Origin: an uncultured Collinsella sp.
Lineage (GTDB): Bacteria > Actinomycetota > Coriobacteriia > Coriobacteriales > Coriobacteriaceae
Direction of reading: 5' to 3'
Length of the DNA: 17,407 nucleotides
Assembly (NCBI GenBank): GCA_934643435.1
Contig: CAKUCJ010000003.1
Span: 1 to 17,407, forward strand
Part shown: positions 1 through 7,207 of the stretch, piece after piece
How the letters are laid out: the number at the start of each line of letters is the position of its first letter
Position numbering within the stretch: position 1 is the stretch's first letter
The notes under the pieces: generated by a model
The model's input: only the letters and a program-made list of their open reading frames with translations
What the model was told of the DNA's origin: nothing
Database searches by the model: none
Position numbers and translations under genes: made by a program

Positions 1-107
1 TTGGTCGAACTCTATAGTGCAGGTTATAGATTAAGCGATTCTTGAGCCAAGATTAATGTTGGATGAGTTTTTGGGTGTGCAGGGGGGTCATTATTGGTGG
101 CTGGCGG
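1..107. other. Non-coding left edge
   Basis: I see no convincing gene, RNA or terminator here. Short open frames exist on both strands, but they run into the inverted-repeat element that follows and have no ribosome binding site or protein-like composition. The stretch is more AT-rich than what follows and may be the tail of an intergenic region whose gene lies outside the window. Confidence 0.5.
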
Positions 108-289
108 CGAGGTCTAATACTTTTCCGCGAAGTGAACGAGCAAAATCGGACGCCCGAAGCATCGACATTTTGAAGGCGCCGTTTCCTGTGGTTTTGAAGC
201 CGGAATCCTGCGATTTTGCCATCGAAAAATGCGGATGCTCCAGGGGTCAAAAAACAGCCGTTCACTCCGCGGAAAAGTATTAGACCTCG
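108..289. repeat. MITE-like element with 31-bp terminal inverted repeats
   Basis: The two ends, 108-138 and 259-289, are inverted copies of one another over 31 bp with a single mismatch. They begin CGAGGTCTAATAC and end with its complement. The 120-bp interior contains no gene that I believe: the open frames across it are on both strands and are a by-product of the repeat. Length (182 bp), lack of coding capacity and long terminal repeats fit a miniature inverted-repeat transposable element or a large REP-like palindrome. I have an impression that similar sequences recur in Collinsella genomes, but I cannot verify this here. No clear target duplication is visible at the edges. It lies immediately upstream of a truncated conjugation gene. 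Confidence 0.7.
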
Positions 290-314
290 AAAGCGGGGGA
301 TGGTGGGCCGGTAG

Positions 315-803
315 CAAGCCGGCAGCAGGAGCTGGTTCTGCCGCCGGCTTAACCTAGCTCAGCGCCGCGCCGACGCCAACCCCAGCGGGCATTTGCAGCG
401 CCGCGTGCAGTTTATTCTGGATGAGTTTCCCAATGTGGGCCGCATTCCCGATTTTGAGCGGAGTATTGCGACCGCGCGCAGCCGCGGCATGAGCTATTTG
501 ATGTGCGCGCAATCGTTGAGCCAACTCGATGGTGTGTATGGCGAATCCGCGGCGCTTACCATTCTCGATAACTGCGACAGCTTGATTTACATGGGCGGTG
601 GCAGCAATATCGCGACACAGGACTACATAAGCAGGCTGTGCGGCGAGTCGGTTTTGGGCACCAACTATGTGGGCGCCGAGCGCACTGCCGTCGATGTGCG
701 CGGTTGCGTGATAACCCCGGGCGAGGTGGGGCTTATGCCGCGCACCGACTGCCTGATCAAAGTGACCGGCGTGCGCCCCTTCCGTGCCAAGAAGTACTTT
801 TGA
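315..803 (+). pseudogene. 3' remnant of a VirD4/TraG-type conjugation coupling protein gene
   Basis: The in-frame product carries the C-terminal half of the P-loop ATPase domain of type IV coupling proteins. It contains the Walker B strand ILDEFPNVG followed by RIPDF, the block ATARSRGMSYLMCAQSLSQL, and a typical C-terminal region. The Walker A motif and the N-terminal membrane segments of the family are absent. Intact VirD4/TraG proteins are roughly 500-700 aa; only about 150 aa remain. The frame is open from 315, just after a stop at 312-314. Recognisable residues begin near 351 (LAQRRADANPSGHLQ...), directly after the hairpin at 316-350. A TTG at 393 could start a 136-aa peptide, but no ribosome binding site supports it. 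The coupling protein normally delivers relaxase-DNA to the mating channel; this piece cannot. It marks the decayed end of an integrative conjugative element. Identity of the family is clear; status as non-functional is inferred. Confidence 0.85.
316..350. repeat. Short GC-rich hairpin at the breakpoint of the VirD4 remnant
   Basis: The arms AAGCCGGCAGCAG (316-328) and CTGCCGCCGGCTT (338-350) are complementary except for one mismatch, with a 9-nt loop. No T-tract follows on the + strand, so this is not a typical intrinsic terminator. It sits exactly where the recognisable VirD4 coding frame begins and may be the scar or end of the element that removed the 5' part of that gene. Confidence 0.5.
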
Positions 804-877
804 GGCGACCATCCCAATGCGGCCAAGTGGCTGAGGGACTAGTCCTTGCAGCTTCGCACACTCCATCTTGCTTATTT

Positions 878-922
878 GGCTGCACGGCTTCCATTGGCCG
901 CTAGCCGTGCGGCCCCGTTTTA
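878..922 (+). terminator. Probable intrinsic terminator between the VirD4 remnant and clpP
   Basis: The arms GGCTGCACGGC (878-888) and GCCGTGCGGCC (904-914) form an 11-bp stem with one G-U pair and a 15-nt loop. CCGTTTTA follows. It lies between the end of the conjugation remnant and the next gene. The T-tract is short, so termination may be partial. Confidence 0.55.
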
Positions 923-955
923 CCTCCTTACCAATCCGTTTAGAAGGGAATTACC

Positions 956-1558
956 ATGCCCGTTATGTATCGTGAGCCCAGCATCATTAAGAAGTCCAAG
1001 GACGGCCGCGTTGCCGTCGTCGATATGGCAAGTGAGCTGCTCAACAGCCGCGTGCTGTTGCTGGAAGGCGAGGTCAACGATGTGACCTGCAACGGCCTTA
1101 TTAAGTCCATGCTGGTGCTGGAGCATCAAAGCGCCTCCGAGCCCATCACCCTTATCATCAACAGCCCGGGCGGCAGCGTTACGGCGGGACTGGCGCTCAT
1201 CGACACCATGCAGTCGCTCGACTGCCCCGTGATCACGGTGGGCGAGGGCGTCGTGGCCTCGATGGCTGCGGTGATCCTGGCTTGTGGCGACCACCGCCAG
1301 GTATACCGCCACACGCAAGCGCTCATCCACCAGTTGATGGGCGGCACGGGCATGGCGCAGCAGACCGATATCGAGATCGTGGCCCAGCACACGGCGGCCA
1401 TGCGCGCCGAGCTGGACGAGCTGCTGGCCGAGCATGGCAGCCTGGGCGCCCAGGAGTTCCACGAGCTCACCGAGCGCGACTGCTGGTGCAACGCCAAGCG
1501 CGCCCTAGAGCTGGGCCTGGTGGACGAGGTGATTGCGCCCAGCAAGAAGGCGCTCTAG
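956..1558 (+). CDS. clpP: ClpP-family serine peptidase (orphan proteolytic subunit)
   Basis: This 200-aa protein has the ClpP fold signature. INSPGGSV (68-75) is the oxyanion-side glycine loop, followed by VTAGLALIDTMQ. The catalytic Ser102 lies in VVASMAAVILACGD, His125 in ALIHQLMGG, and Asp175 in LTERD. All three triad positions and their spacing match housekeeping ClpP. ClpP assembles into a double heptameric barrel and degrades proteins fed by ClpX, ClpA or ClpC in the cytosol. The motif reads SMAA rather than the usual SMGA. The gene stands alone: no tig, clpX or second clpP lies beside it, and it follows conjugation debris, so it may be a mobile-element-borne paralogue rather than the main chromosomal copy. 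The start at 956 is preceded by AGAAGGGA. Its partner ATPase cannot be inferred from the window. Family call very sure; cellular role unsure. Confidence 0.9.
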   Translation: MPVMYREPSIIKKSKDGRVAVVDMASELLNSRVLLLEGEVNDVTCNGLIKSMLVLEHQSASEPITLIINSPGGSVTAGLALIDTMQSLDCPVITVGEGVVASMAAVILACGDHRQVYRHTQALIHQLMGGTGMAQQTDIEIVAQHTAAMRAELDELLAEHGSLGAQEFHELTERDCWCNAKRALELGLVDEVIAPSKKAL

Positions 1559-1632
1559 CGGGGCGCATGCCTTATGAGCATATGGAGCAGGACGATCGAG
1601 TGCGTTAATTCACAGCCAGAAAGAGGTTGAAC

Positions 1633-2457
1633 ATGAGCAGAATTTGGGATGTCGATGGTATTGAGTGGGAAGACCTGCCCTGCGTGAGCGACCTGCTGTG
1701 CGCGGCAGACACAAAGACCCTGGCGCGCGAGATCGCCCTGCGATGCGCCGACAAGGCAGGCGGCTGTGGCCGCGGCCGTGGCGATAACGAGCACGGCTTA
1801 AAGCGCGCCCGTCGCAAGATTAAAAAGCTGCGCAAGATTGACCCCGAGCCCAGCGACAAGATCGTCCTGCTGCCCAAGCACGCCATCAATCGCTGTGGTG
1901 CAGGCCACGGCTTTGGCTATTACGACGTGGAGCCGTGCATCTTTATGCGCGACGGCGTGAAAAGGCCGGGGGAGGATGCGCTCGCCAATGAGCGTCCGTG
2001 TGAATTGCTCCTGATGGATGATGGGCCCGCGAGCGAGATGCTGGGCTATCGTGTATGGCTCGGCGGCGAGTGGGATCTATGCGAACGCTATCGCTTTTTG
2101 GCTGCGGTGTGCGTTCGCATGCTGGACAGCATCCGGGCGCAAAAGGAGCTGCGCAAGTGCCTTGAGCAGGGCGACGCGGCCTGTGATATGGACGAGGACG
2201 ATGCGGTTGAAGGCATTCGCCGCGACGTGCTGTATCCCGAGGAAGTGATTGACGCCAAGCTCGGCAGCTATTGGGATGCGAGTTTGGGGCTCGACCTGCC
2301 CTGGAAGGACGAGCACCGGCAGACTTGCGCGCGGATCGACAGGGCCATCGATGACCTGTTTGCCGAGGAAACGAAGCGCTGCGCTGCGGAGCTTGGGAAG
2401 AAGCTCAAGCACGGGTACGAGGAGCGTGGGGAGTTACTGAACGGGATGTCCTTGTGA
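1633..2457 (+). CDS. Hypothetical protein, 274 aa
   Basis: I do not recognise this family. The protein is soluble and charged, with no signal peptide or membrane segment. Residues about 45-70 form a basic stretch rich in Arg, Lys and Gly (GRGRGDNEHGLKRARRKIKK) that could bind nucleic acid. The centre has aromatic and acidic patches (GFGYYDVEP, YRVWLGGEWDLCERYRFLAAVCVRM), and the C-terminal third is strongly helical with many Glu and Lys. It starts with ATG at 1633 because AGAAAGAGG ends six nucleotides upstream; a TTG two codons earlier is less likely. It follows the ClpP gene by 74 nt on the same strand with no clear terminator between them, so co-transcription is possible. It is a real gene by length and codon use; function is unknown. 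Confidence 0.75.
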   Translation: MSRIWDVDGIEWEDLPCVSDLLCAADTKTLAREIALRCADKAGGCGRGRGDNEHGLKRARRKIKKLRKIDPEPSDKIVLLPKHAINRCGAGHGFGYYDVEPCIFMRDGVKRPGEDALANERPCELLLMDDGPASEMLGYRVWLGGEWDLCERYRFLAAVCVRMLDSIRAQKELRKCLEQGDAACDMDEDDAVEGIRRDVLYPEEVIDAKLGSYWDASLGLDLPWKDEHRQTCARIDRAIDDLFAEETKRCAAELGKKLKHGYEERGELLNGMSL

Positions 2458-2544
2458 ATGGTTGCTGGCGGTCCGATAAAAAACTGTCCGGACGAAATGA
2501 TAGGACGATAGCGTAAATAGCATCTGTGCTTTAAGGCGTTAACA

Positions 2545-2981
2545 ATGGGAATCGCTTATAAGGAACTGCATCGTGTAAACCGGCCCATCTGTGGTCCTGG
2601 ACCAGGAGGTTTCTTTATTAAAAGATTCAAAGAAAGTGGCTACAGTGAGGCTGAATTAATCGATTTAATTTCGGGAATGGACTTCTCGCTTGGTGAGGTG
2701 GGCAAGGGCATTAGCCTGAAAAAGGAATGCGAAATAGTCGAGCAGGCGGTGATTGGGGTGCATTATACGAGTTGGGCCCCAGCGTGATCAGCATGATTAT
2801 CTCACTTACGGTCGGAGGGTGTCTATCTGCATGGACGGCCAACAATTCAATCGCTGCCGGGGTTTTCGTGACGCTACTCCTGATTGCCTTGGGAATATAT
2901 GCATGGTTTCGTTTTCTCTTTGAGCGAAATAGGACCGTGCTGTTGTGTGCGCTGAACCACATAAAGACACTTCAGCCGTAG
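2545..2981 (+). pseudogene. Small two-helix membrane protein gene broken by a 1-bp frameshift
   Basis: Two overlapping frames look like halves of one gene. The first (2545-2787) starts at ATG 2545 behind AAGG and encodes a soluble 80-aa segment that ends abruptly after VIGVHYTSWAPA. The second is open from 2715 to 2981 and encodes two hydrophobic helices (SVISMIISLTVGG and SIAAGVFVTLLLIALGIYAWFRFL). Its only ATG, at 2727, has AAGGA immediately adjacent, which is too close for a normal start. Adding one G to the GGGG run at 2755-2758 fuses them into a single 145-aa protein reading VIGGALYELGPSVIS across the junction. I therefore read this as one gene with a one-base loss, though a sequencing error or slippage at the G run is also possible. 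I do not recognise the family. The product would be membrane anchored with its N-terminus probably cytoplasmic. Confidence 0.6.
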
Positions 2982-3280
2982 TTGCATGAAATCGCCGAGT
3001 CCGAGCCCTTCGGATTGCTGAGTAATCGTCTTTCTCTGTACCACCTGTAGCGCGCTTCAGTACCGCCATCCAAAAACGTGAATATTGCCTTTCAGTACCG
3101 CCCGCGGCGCGCAGGACGCCGAAGCCGCAGCGAGGGCGCGCCACGGACCGTAGGGCAGGTGATAAGTCTTTAGGCTGCTAGGGCGTGGCGGATGTGCGGG
3201 AGCCCGATGTGCCCGACCCCAACGCTCGCTATTTCATATAAGCGCAGGTAAAGGCAGTGATTTGGCATATGCCGCGCAGG
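2982..3280. other. Intergenic region upstream of the restriction-modification operon
   Basis: I find no gene in these 300 bases. A weak 5-bp hairpin (TCCGA 3000-3004 with TCGGA 3010-3014) follows the membrane gene. A 12-bp direct repeat, TTCAGTACCGCC, occurs at 3056-3067 and 3091-3102. The stretch GATGTGC is repeated around 3190-3220 in a GC-rich patch. The last 60 bases turn AT-rich toward the promoter of the next operon. This may be the junction where the restriction-modification island joined the older sequence. Confidence 0.5.
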
Positions 3281-3340
3281 CAAACCTTGCTGTTTTGTGT
3301 TATATTGTATTAATTTCCATAGCATTGCTAATACAGGGAG
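3278..3340 (+). promoter_or_regulatory. Candidate promoter and ribosome binding site of the restriction-modification operon
   Basis: The AT-rich island in an otherwise GC-rich segment contains an extended -10 element, TGTTATATT (3298-3306). A good -35 hexamer at the correct distance is not obvious, as expected for extended -10 promoters. A second possible -10 (TGCTAATAC, 3326-3334) would start transcription too close to the first codon. The ribosome binding site AGGGAG (3335-3340) precedes the ATG at 3346. The first gene encodes a ribbon-helix-helix protein, so autoregulation here is plausible but no clear palindromic operator is visible. Confidence 0.4.
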
Positions 3341-3345
3341 ACAAG

Positions 3346-3555
3346 ATGGGGTATCGAGAGTTGGTTGACGGCGGCGCCACCCAAGGCGAGATTCGCGACT
3401 ACCTCGCTGGCGGGGCGAGCAATACGACGACGGTGAGGCTCACCGAGAACCTCCATGAAGCCGTCTGCGCACAGGCCCGGCTCGAGGGATCGACGAGCTT
3501 CAGCCAGTACGTGCGCCGGTGCTTGATGGACGATCTTGCAAAGAAGGGCAGGTAG
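3346..3555 (+). CDS. Ribbon-helix-helix small protein, probable regulator of the hsd operon
   Basis: The product is 69 aa. Residues about 27-69 fit a CopG/Arc-type ribbon-helix-helix: a beta strand NTTTVRLTENL, a helix EAVCAQARLEG, then STSFSQYVRRCLMDDLAKK. These proteins dimerise and bind DNA through the paired strands. The first 26 residues (MGYRELVDGGATQGEIRDYLAGG) are an N-terminal extension. The ATG at 3346 is chosen because AGGGAG lies five bases upstream; a longer open frame begins at 3262, but it would add 28 hydrophobic residues lacking a ribosome site and overlapping the promoter. The stop codon is two bases before the hsdM start, so the two are translationally coupled. A likely role is to repress or tune expression of the modification and restriction genes. 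The fold is inferred from sequence pattern only. Confidence 0.7.
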   Translation: MGYRELVDGGATQGEIRDYLAGGASNTTTVRLTENLHEAVCAQARLEGSTSFSQYVRRCLMDDLAKKGR

Positions 3556-3557
3556 GA

Positions 3558-5999
3558 ATGTCGAAGGCCATCAAGAAGAACCAACTCTACAGTTCGTTGT
3601 GGGAGAGTTGCGACCAGCTGCGAGGCGGCATGGACGCCTCCCAGTACAAGGATTACGTGTTGACGCTTCTCTTTGTGAAATACGTGAGCGATAAAGCGAC
3701 CGGCAGCCCCTACGACGCCATCGAGGTGCCCGAGGGCGGCAGCTTCACCGATATGATCGCCCTCAAGAACAAGTCCAACATCGGCGAGGGCATGGACATG
3801 GTGGTGGCGAAGCTCGCCGAGGCCAACGGCCTCCAGGGCGTCATCACCAACGCGCACTTCAACGACGAGACGAAGCTCGGGCGCGGCAAGGAGAAGATCG
3901 ACACGCTGACCTCGCTCGTCGGCGTCTTCCAGAACCTCGACTTCTCACGCAACGGCGCAAACGACGACGACCTCATCGGCGATGCATACGAATACCTCAT
4001 GCGCAAGTTCGCCACCGAGAGCGGCAAGAGCAAGGGCCAGTTCTACACTCCTGCCGAGGTCGCCCGCGTGCTTGCTCAGGTGGTAGAGATTGGTGACTGC
4101 ACGAACCGAAACGCCACCGTGTATGACCCGGCATGTGGGTCGGGCTCGCTACTCATTCGCGTACTCGCCGCCGCCCCGTTCGAGCTTGCGGGCTATGGCC
4201 AGGAGAAGGACAACACCACGGCCGGTCTCGCAAAGATGAACGCCGTCCTTCACGGCCGCGCAAGCGTGAGCGTTCATACGGGCAATACCTTTGCTGATCC
4301 GCATAACTTCGACACTGGAAAGAACGCCTCGCTACAACGCTTTGACTATGTGGTGGCAAATCCTCCGTTCTCTATGAAGAACTGGAAGAACGGCCTTGAG
4401 TATTGCCTTGAGCGTTTTCAGGGCTATGGCGATGAGCCGCCCCAGAAGAACGGCGACTATGCCTGGCTTATGCACATACTCGCCTCACTCAAGGATACGG
4501 GCAAGGGTGCCGTCATATTGCCTCACGGTGTGCTTACGCGCGGCAAGGCCGAGGCGACTATTCGCAGTAACATCGTAGGAACGCGACGCTGGATCAAAGC
4601 CGTTATAGGGCTTCCTCCCAATCTATTCTATGGGACGCCCATACCGGCCTGCATCGTTATTATCGACAAGGAGCATGCTGCCTCGCGCGACCACATCCTC
4701 ATGATTGATGCAAGTCGCGGCTTTGTGAAGGACGGCAGCAAGAACCGCCTGCGCGAGTGTGACATCTTCCGCATCGTGGAGACATTCCATGGCGAACTAG
4801 AAGATGATCCAACTTATTCGCGAAAAGTTCCTCTTGCTGACATCATGAAAAATGGCTGCGACCTCAACCTCAGACGTTACCTGCAAAGCCCCGTTGTCGA
4901 GGATGTGCAGGACATAGAGGGTCATCTTCTGGGCGGCATATCCGAAAGTGGCATTCGAGGACTGAACGAGTACTGGGACTCCTTTGACAACCTTGAGCCC
5001 GAGCTCTTTGAACCTCTACGTCCAGGCTACTCACGTCTCCGCGTTGAGCGCCATTCGCTCCGTGAGACTATTGAAGAGAACGCAGGCTATGCAGCCTATC
5101 GGCGTCGCGTCGAGGACGCTTATGAAACTTGGATGGCAGAGGCGCGGCAGCAGCTTGAGGGAGCCGACTCTTGCGTAGATGCGCAGTCCCTCGCCGCGCA
5201 GCTCGCGAATGGGCTACTGGCCGATTATGCTGGACTTTCGCTTATGGGGCGCTACGACGTCTACCAGGCATTCATGCAATACTGGGCGGACACCATGGCC
5301 GATGACGTCGCCCTGGTCGCCCGGGATGGCTGGAGCGTCGCCCGAGAGGTCGATGTCACCTATAAGACGCGCAAGAGGAAAGTGAACGGAGAGACTGTCG
5401 AGGTTGCCACCAATCAAATCAAAGATTTCGATGGCGTGCTCGTTCCGGCTGGACTTCTTGCGCGGGAGCTTTTTGCCGATGACGTTGCCTCCATCGTGCT
5501 CGCGCAGGCCGTTGCCGCTGCAAAAGAGCAGGAAGCTGCTCAGCTCATTGAAGATGCCGATGATGGCTCTGCGGCATGCGAGCTTGCCGAGGGGAAGGCT
5601 ACGGCCAAACGTGCGCGCGATATCATCAAGGAAAGCGAGCTTGCCGAGGACGATGAGGACTGCATTTACCTGCGTCGTATAGAGGGCTTGCTTAAAGAGA
5701 AGGAAAAGCAGGAGAAGGCCGCCAAGGGCATGCAGAAGGCTTTGGACGAAAAGGTCCGCGAGCGCTATGCAACACTTACTGATGACGAGATTCTTAGCTT
5801 GCTTATCGATAAGAAGTGGCTGCCCGGCATCTACGAAGGCATAGATGCCCTCTATACCTCGCTTATCACCGAGTTCTGCACTCGCGTGGGAACGCTTGCC
5901 GAACGCTACGAAAAGACGCTTCCTGCCATCGAGCGCGAGACCGAAGAGCTTGAGGCCAAGGTGGCTGCTCATCTGCAAAGGATGGGATTTGCATGGTAG
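3558..5999 (+). CDS. hsdM: Type I restriction-modification system, DNA methyltransferase subunit HsdM
   Basis: This 813-aa protein is the adenine-N6 methyltransferase subunit. The N-terminal HsdM helical domain spans about residues 5-150 (LYSSLWESCDQLRGG, YVLTLLFVKYVSDK). The AdoMet site DPACGSG is at 190-196, and the catalytic NPPF is at 268-271 (FDYVVANPPFSMKNW). It pairs with HsdS to methylate the target and with HsdR to form the restriction complex. It is longer than the roughly 500-aa enteric HsdM: residues beyond about 450 add an extended C-terminal region with charged coiled-coil helices near 694-737 and again at the end (780-813), a layout seen in some longer HsdM subfamilies. The ATG at 3558 is favoured over an upstream frame because it begins the standard MSKAIKKNQLYSSLW start and sits behind AGG-rich sequence overlapping the previous stop. 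It overlaps hsdS by 7 bp. Confidence 0.97.
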   Translation: MSKAIKKNQLYSSLWESCDQLRGGMDASQYKDYVLTLLFVKYVSDKATGSPYDAIEVPEGGSFTDMIALKNKSNIGEGMDMVVAKLAEANGLQGVITNAHFNDETKLGRGKEKIDTLTSLVGVFQNLDFSRNGANDDDLIGDAYEYLMRKFATESGKSKGQFYTPAEVARVLAQVVEIGDCTNRNATVYDPACGSGSLLIRVLAAAPFELAGYGQEKDNTTAGLAKMNAVLHGRASVSVHTGNTFADPHNFDTGKNASLQRFDYVVANPPFSMKNWKNGLEYCLERFQGYGDEPPQKNGDYAWLMHILASLKDTGKGAVILPHGVLTRGKAEATIRSNIVGTRRWIKAVIGLPPNLFYGTPIPACIVIIDKEHAASRDHILMIDASRGFVKDGSKNRLRECDIFRIVETFHGELEDDPTYSRKVPLADIMKNGCDLNLRRYLQSPVVEDVQDIEGHLLGGISESGIRGLNEYWDSFDNLEPELFEPLRPGYSRLRVERHSLRETIEENAGYAAYRRRVEDAYETWMAEARQQLEGADSCVDAQSLAAQLANGLLADYAGLSLMGRYDVYQAFMQYWADTMADDVALVARDGWSVAREVDVTYKTRKRKVNGETVEVATNQIKDFDGVLVPAGLLARELFADDVASIVLAQAVAAAKEQEAAQLIEDADDGSAACELAEGKATAKRARDIIKESELAEDDEDCIYLRRIEGLLKEKEKQEKAAKGMQKALDEKVRERYATLTDDEILSLLIDKKWLPGIYEGIDALYTSLITEFCTRVGTLAERYEKTLPAIERETEELEAKVAAHLQRMGFAW

Positions 6000-7195
6000 A
6001 TGGGTGGATTACGCGCTCAATAGGGAATTTGACTGAAGTGTATTCCGGTGGGACACCTTCTACTGGAGTTTCCGATTATTGGGGAGGCGACATTCCGTGG
6101 ATGTCGTCCGGAGAGCTCCATCAGAAAAGGGTCAAAGAGGTTGCAGGGAGAATTACTCAGCTTGGCTATAACGCTTCAAGCGCTCGTTGGGTTCCACCCA
6201 GGTCAGTGCTTCTGGGTTTAGCGGGGCAAGGGAAAACTCGTGCTACAGCTGCCTATCTTGAAATCCCTCTTTGCACCAACCAATCCATTGCAGCAATTTT
6301 GCCGAATGATTCCGTATATAACTCTGAGTATCTCTACTACGTATTGGATTCTAAGTACGAAGAGCTCAGGAGCTTGTCGGCAGACGGCAGGGGCGGTCTT
6401 ACAAAGGAAGCCATAATGGCTTTCGAGATAGATTTGCCAAAAGATATCGACGAGCAATGCATCATTGCCGAGGCGCTTTCTGACGTTGAGTCCCTAATTA
6501 CTTTGCTTGAAGCTCTCGTCAAGAAGAAGCGAGACATAAAGCAGGGCGTTATACATGACCTCTTGACAGGAAAACGGAGCCTGCCGGGAAGCGATGGGAA
6601 ATTCGAGATTCTAAAAGTAGGAGAAATCGGAGCTCTCCGAAGGGGAGCTGGGATAAGCAGGGCTGAAGCTTATAGCGGAAACAAGCCCTGCATCCGGTAT
6701 GGTGATCTTTACACCAGCTATGGACCCTATACCACCTCCACCGTTGGCGGCGTGTCGTCGGATGTCGCTGAAAAGTCAACACGCATTCAGTATGGAGATA
6801 TAGTTTTTGCGGCTACCGGGGAAACAAAAGAGGACATCGGAAAGTGCACGGCATACTTAATCGGGCGTGATGGCTATGCAAGCGGAGACACGCTCGTTCT
6901 CATACCCTCTATCGATGTCAACCCTATCTATCTCGCTTATGTCTTAAACTCCCGGCCAGCGCAAGAGCAGAAGGCAAAGCTCGCCAATGGTGATACGGTT
7001 GTTCATCTCTCGCTAACCGCCTTGGGTAGCGTTTCGGTCGAGCTTCCGTCGAAGCATGACCAGGATGCAATCGCCAACGTTATCCTTGATTTTGATGACT
7101 CCATTGTTGCCCTTGAGCAGAAGCTCACTAAGTACCGGCTCATTAAGCAAGGTATGATGGAGAAGTTGCTTAGCGGTGCCGTCCGTCTTGTTTAG
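5993..7195 (+). CDS. hsdS: Type I restriction-modification system, specificity subunit HsdS
   Basis: The 400-aa protein has the classic two-target-domain layout. The first target recognition domain is at about residues 1-150, with GGTPSTGVSDYWGGDIPWMSSGEL typical of family starts. The central conserved helix is at about 155-195. The second target recognition domain is at about 205-350, and the distal helix at 357-397. The two conserved helices end in related sequences, KKRDIKQGVIHDLLTGK and KYRLIKQGMMEKLLSG, an internal repeat expected for HsdS. Each target domain reads one half of a bipartite DNA site; the sites cannot be predicted here. The first half is lower in GC and richer in rare-looking codons than hsdM and hsdR, as often seen for horizontally exchanged specificity genes. 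It starts inside the last codons of hsdM (ATGGTAG), which implies translational coupling, and ends 12 nt before hsdR. No second hsdS fragment or recombinase is nearby, so shuffling is not indicated. Confidence 0.95.
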   Translation: MVDGWITRSIGNLTEVYSGGTPSTGVSDYWGGDIPWMSSGELHQKRVKEVAGRITQLGYNASSARWVPPRSVLLGLAGQGKTRATAAYLEIPLCTNQSIAAILPNDSVYNSEYLYYVLDSKYEELRSLSADGRGGLTKEAIMAFEIDLPKDIDEQCIIAEALSDVESLITLLEALVKKKRDIKQGVIHDLLTGKRSLPGSDGKFEILKVGEIGALRRGAGISRAEAYSGNKPCIRYGDLYTSYGPYTTSTVGGVSSDVAEKSTRIQYGDIVFAATGETKEDIGKCTAYLIGRDGYASGDTLVLIPSIDVNPIYLAYVLNSRPAQEQKAKLANGDTVVHLSLTALGSVSVELPSKHDQDAIANVILDFDDSIVALEQKLTKYRLIKQGMMEKLLSGAVRLV

Positions 7196-7207
7196 GAGTG
7201 CTCTGCC

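Noticed and set aside
53..317. Open frames of 60-75 codons on both strands near the left edge
   Set aside because: They run across the inverted-repeat element and are mirror products of its two arms; no ribosome site or family resemblance.
818..890. tRNA-like opening (GCGGCCAAGTGGCTGAG)
   Set aside because: There is no matching acceptor strand, anticodon arm or T-loop sequence downstream; the resemblance ends after the D-arm.
3056..3102. Possible CRISPR repeats
   Set aside because: Only two 12-bp copies, no third repeat, no cas genes.
3262..3345. Longer N-terminus for the ribbon-helix-helix protein
   Set aside because: It would cover the promoter, lacks a ribosome binding site and adds a hydrophobic stretch foreign to the family.
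5993..7195. Phase-variable or shuffling hsdS locus
   Set aside because: Only one hsdS is present, and no inverted hsdS fragments or site-specific recombinase are in the window.
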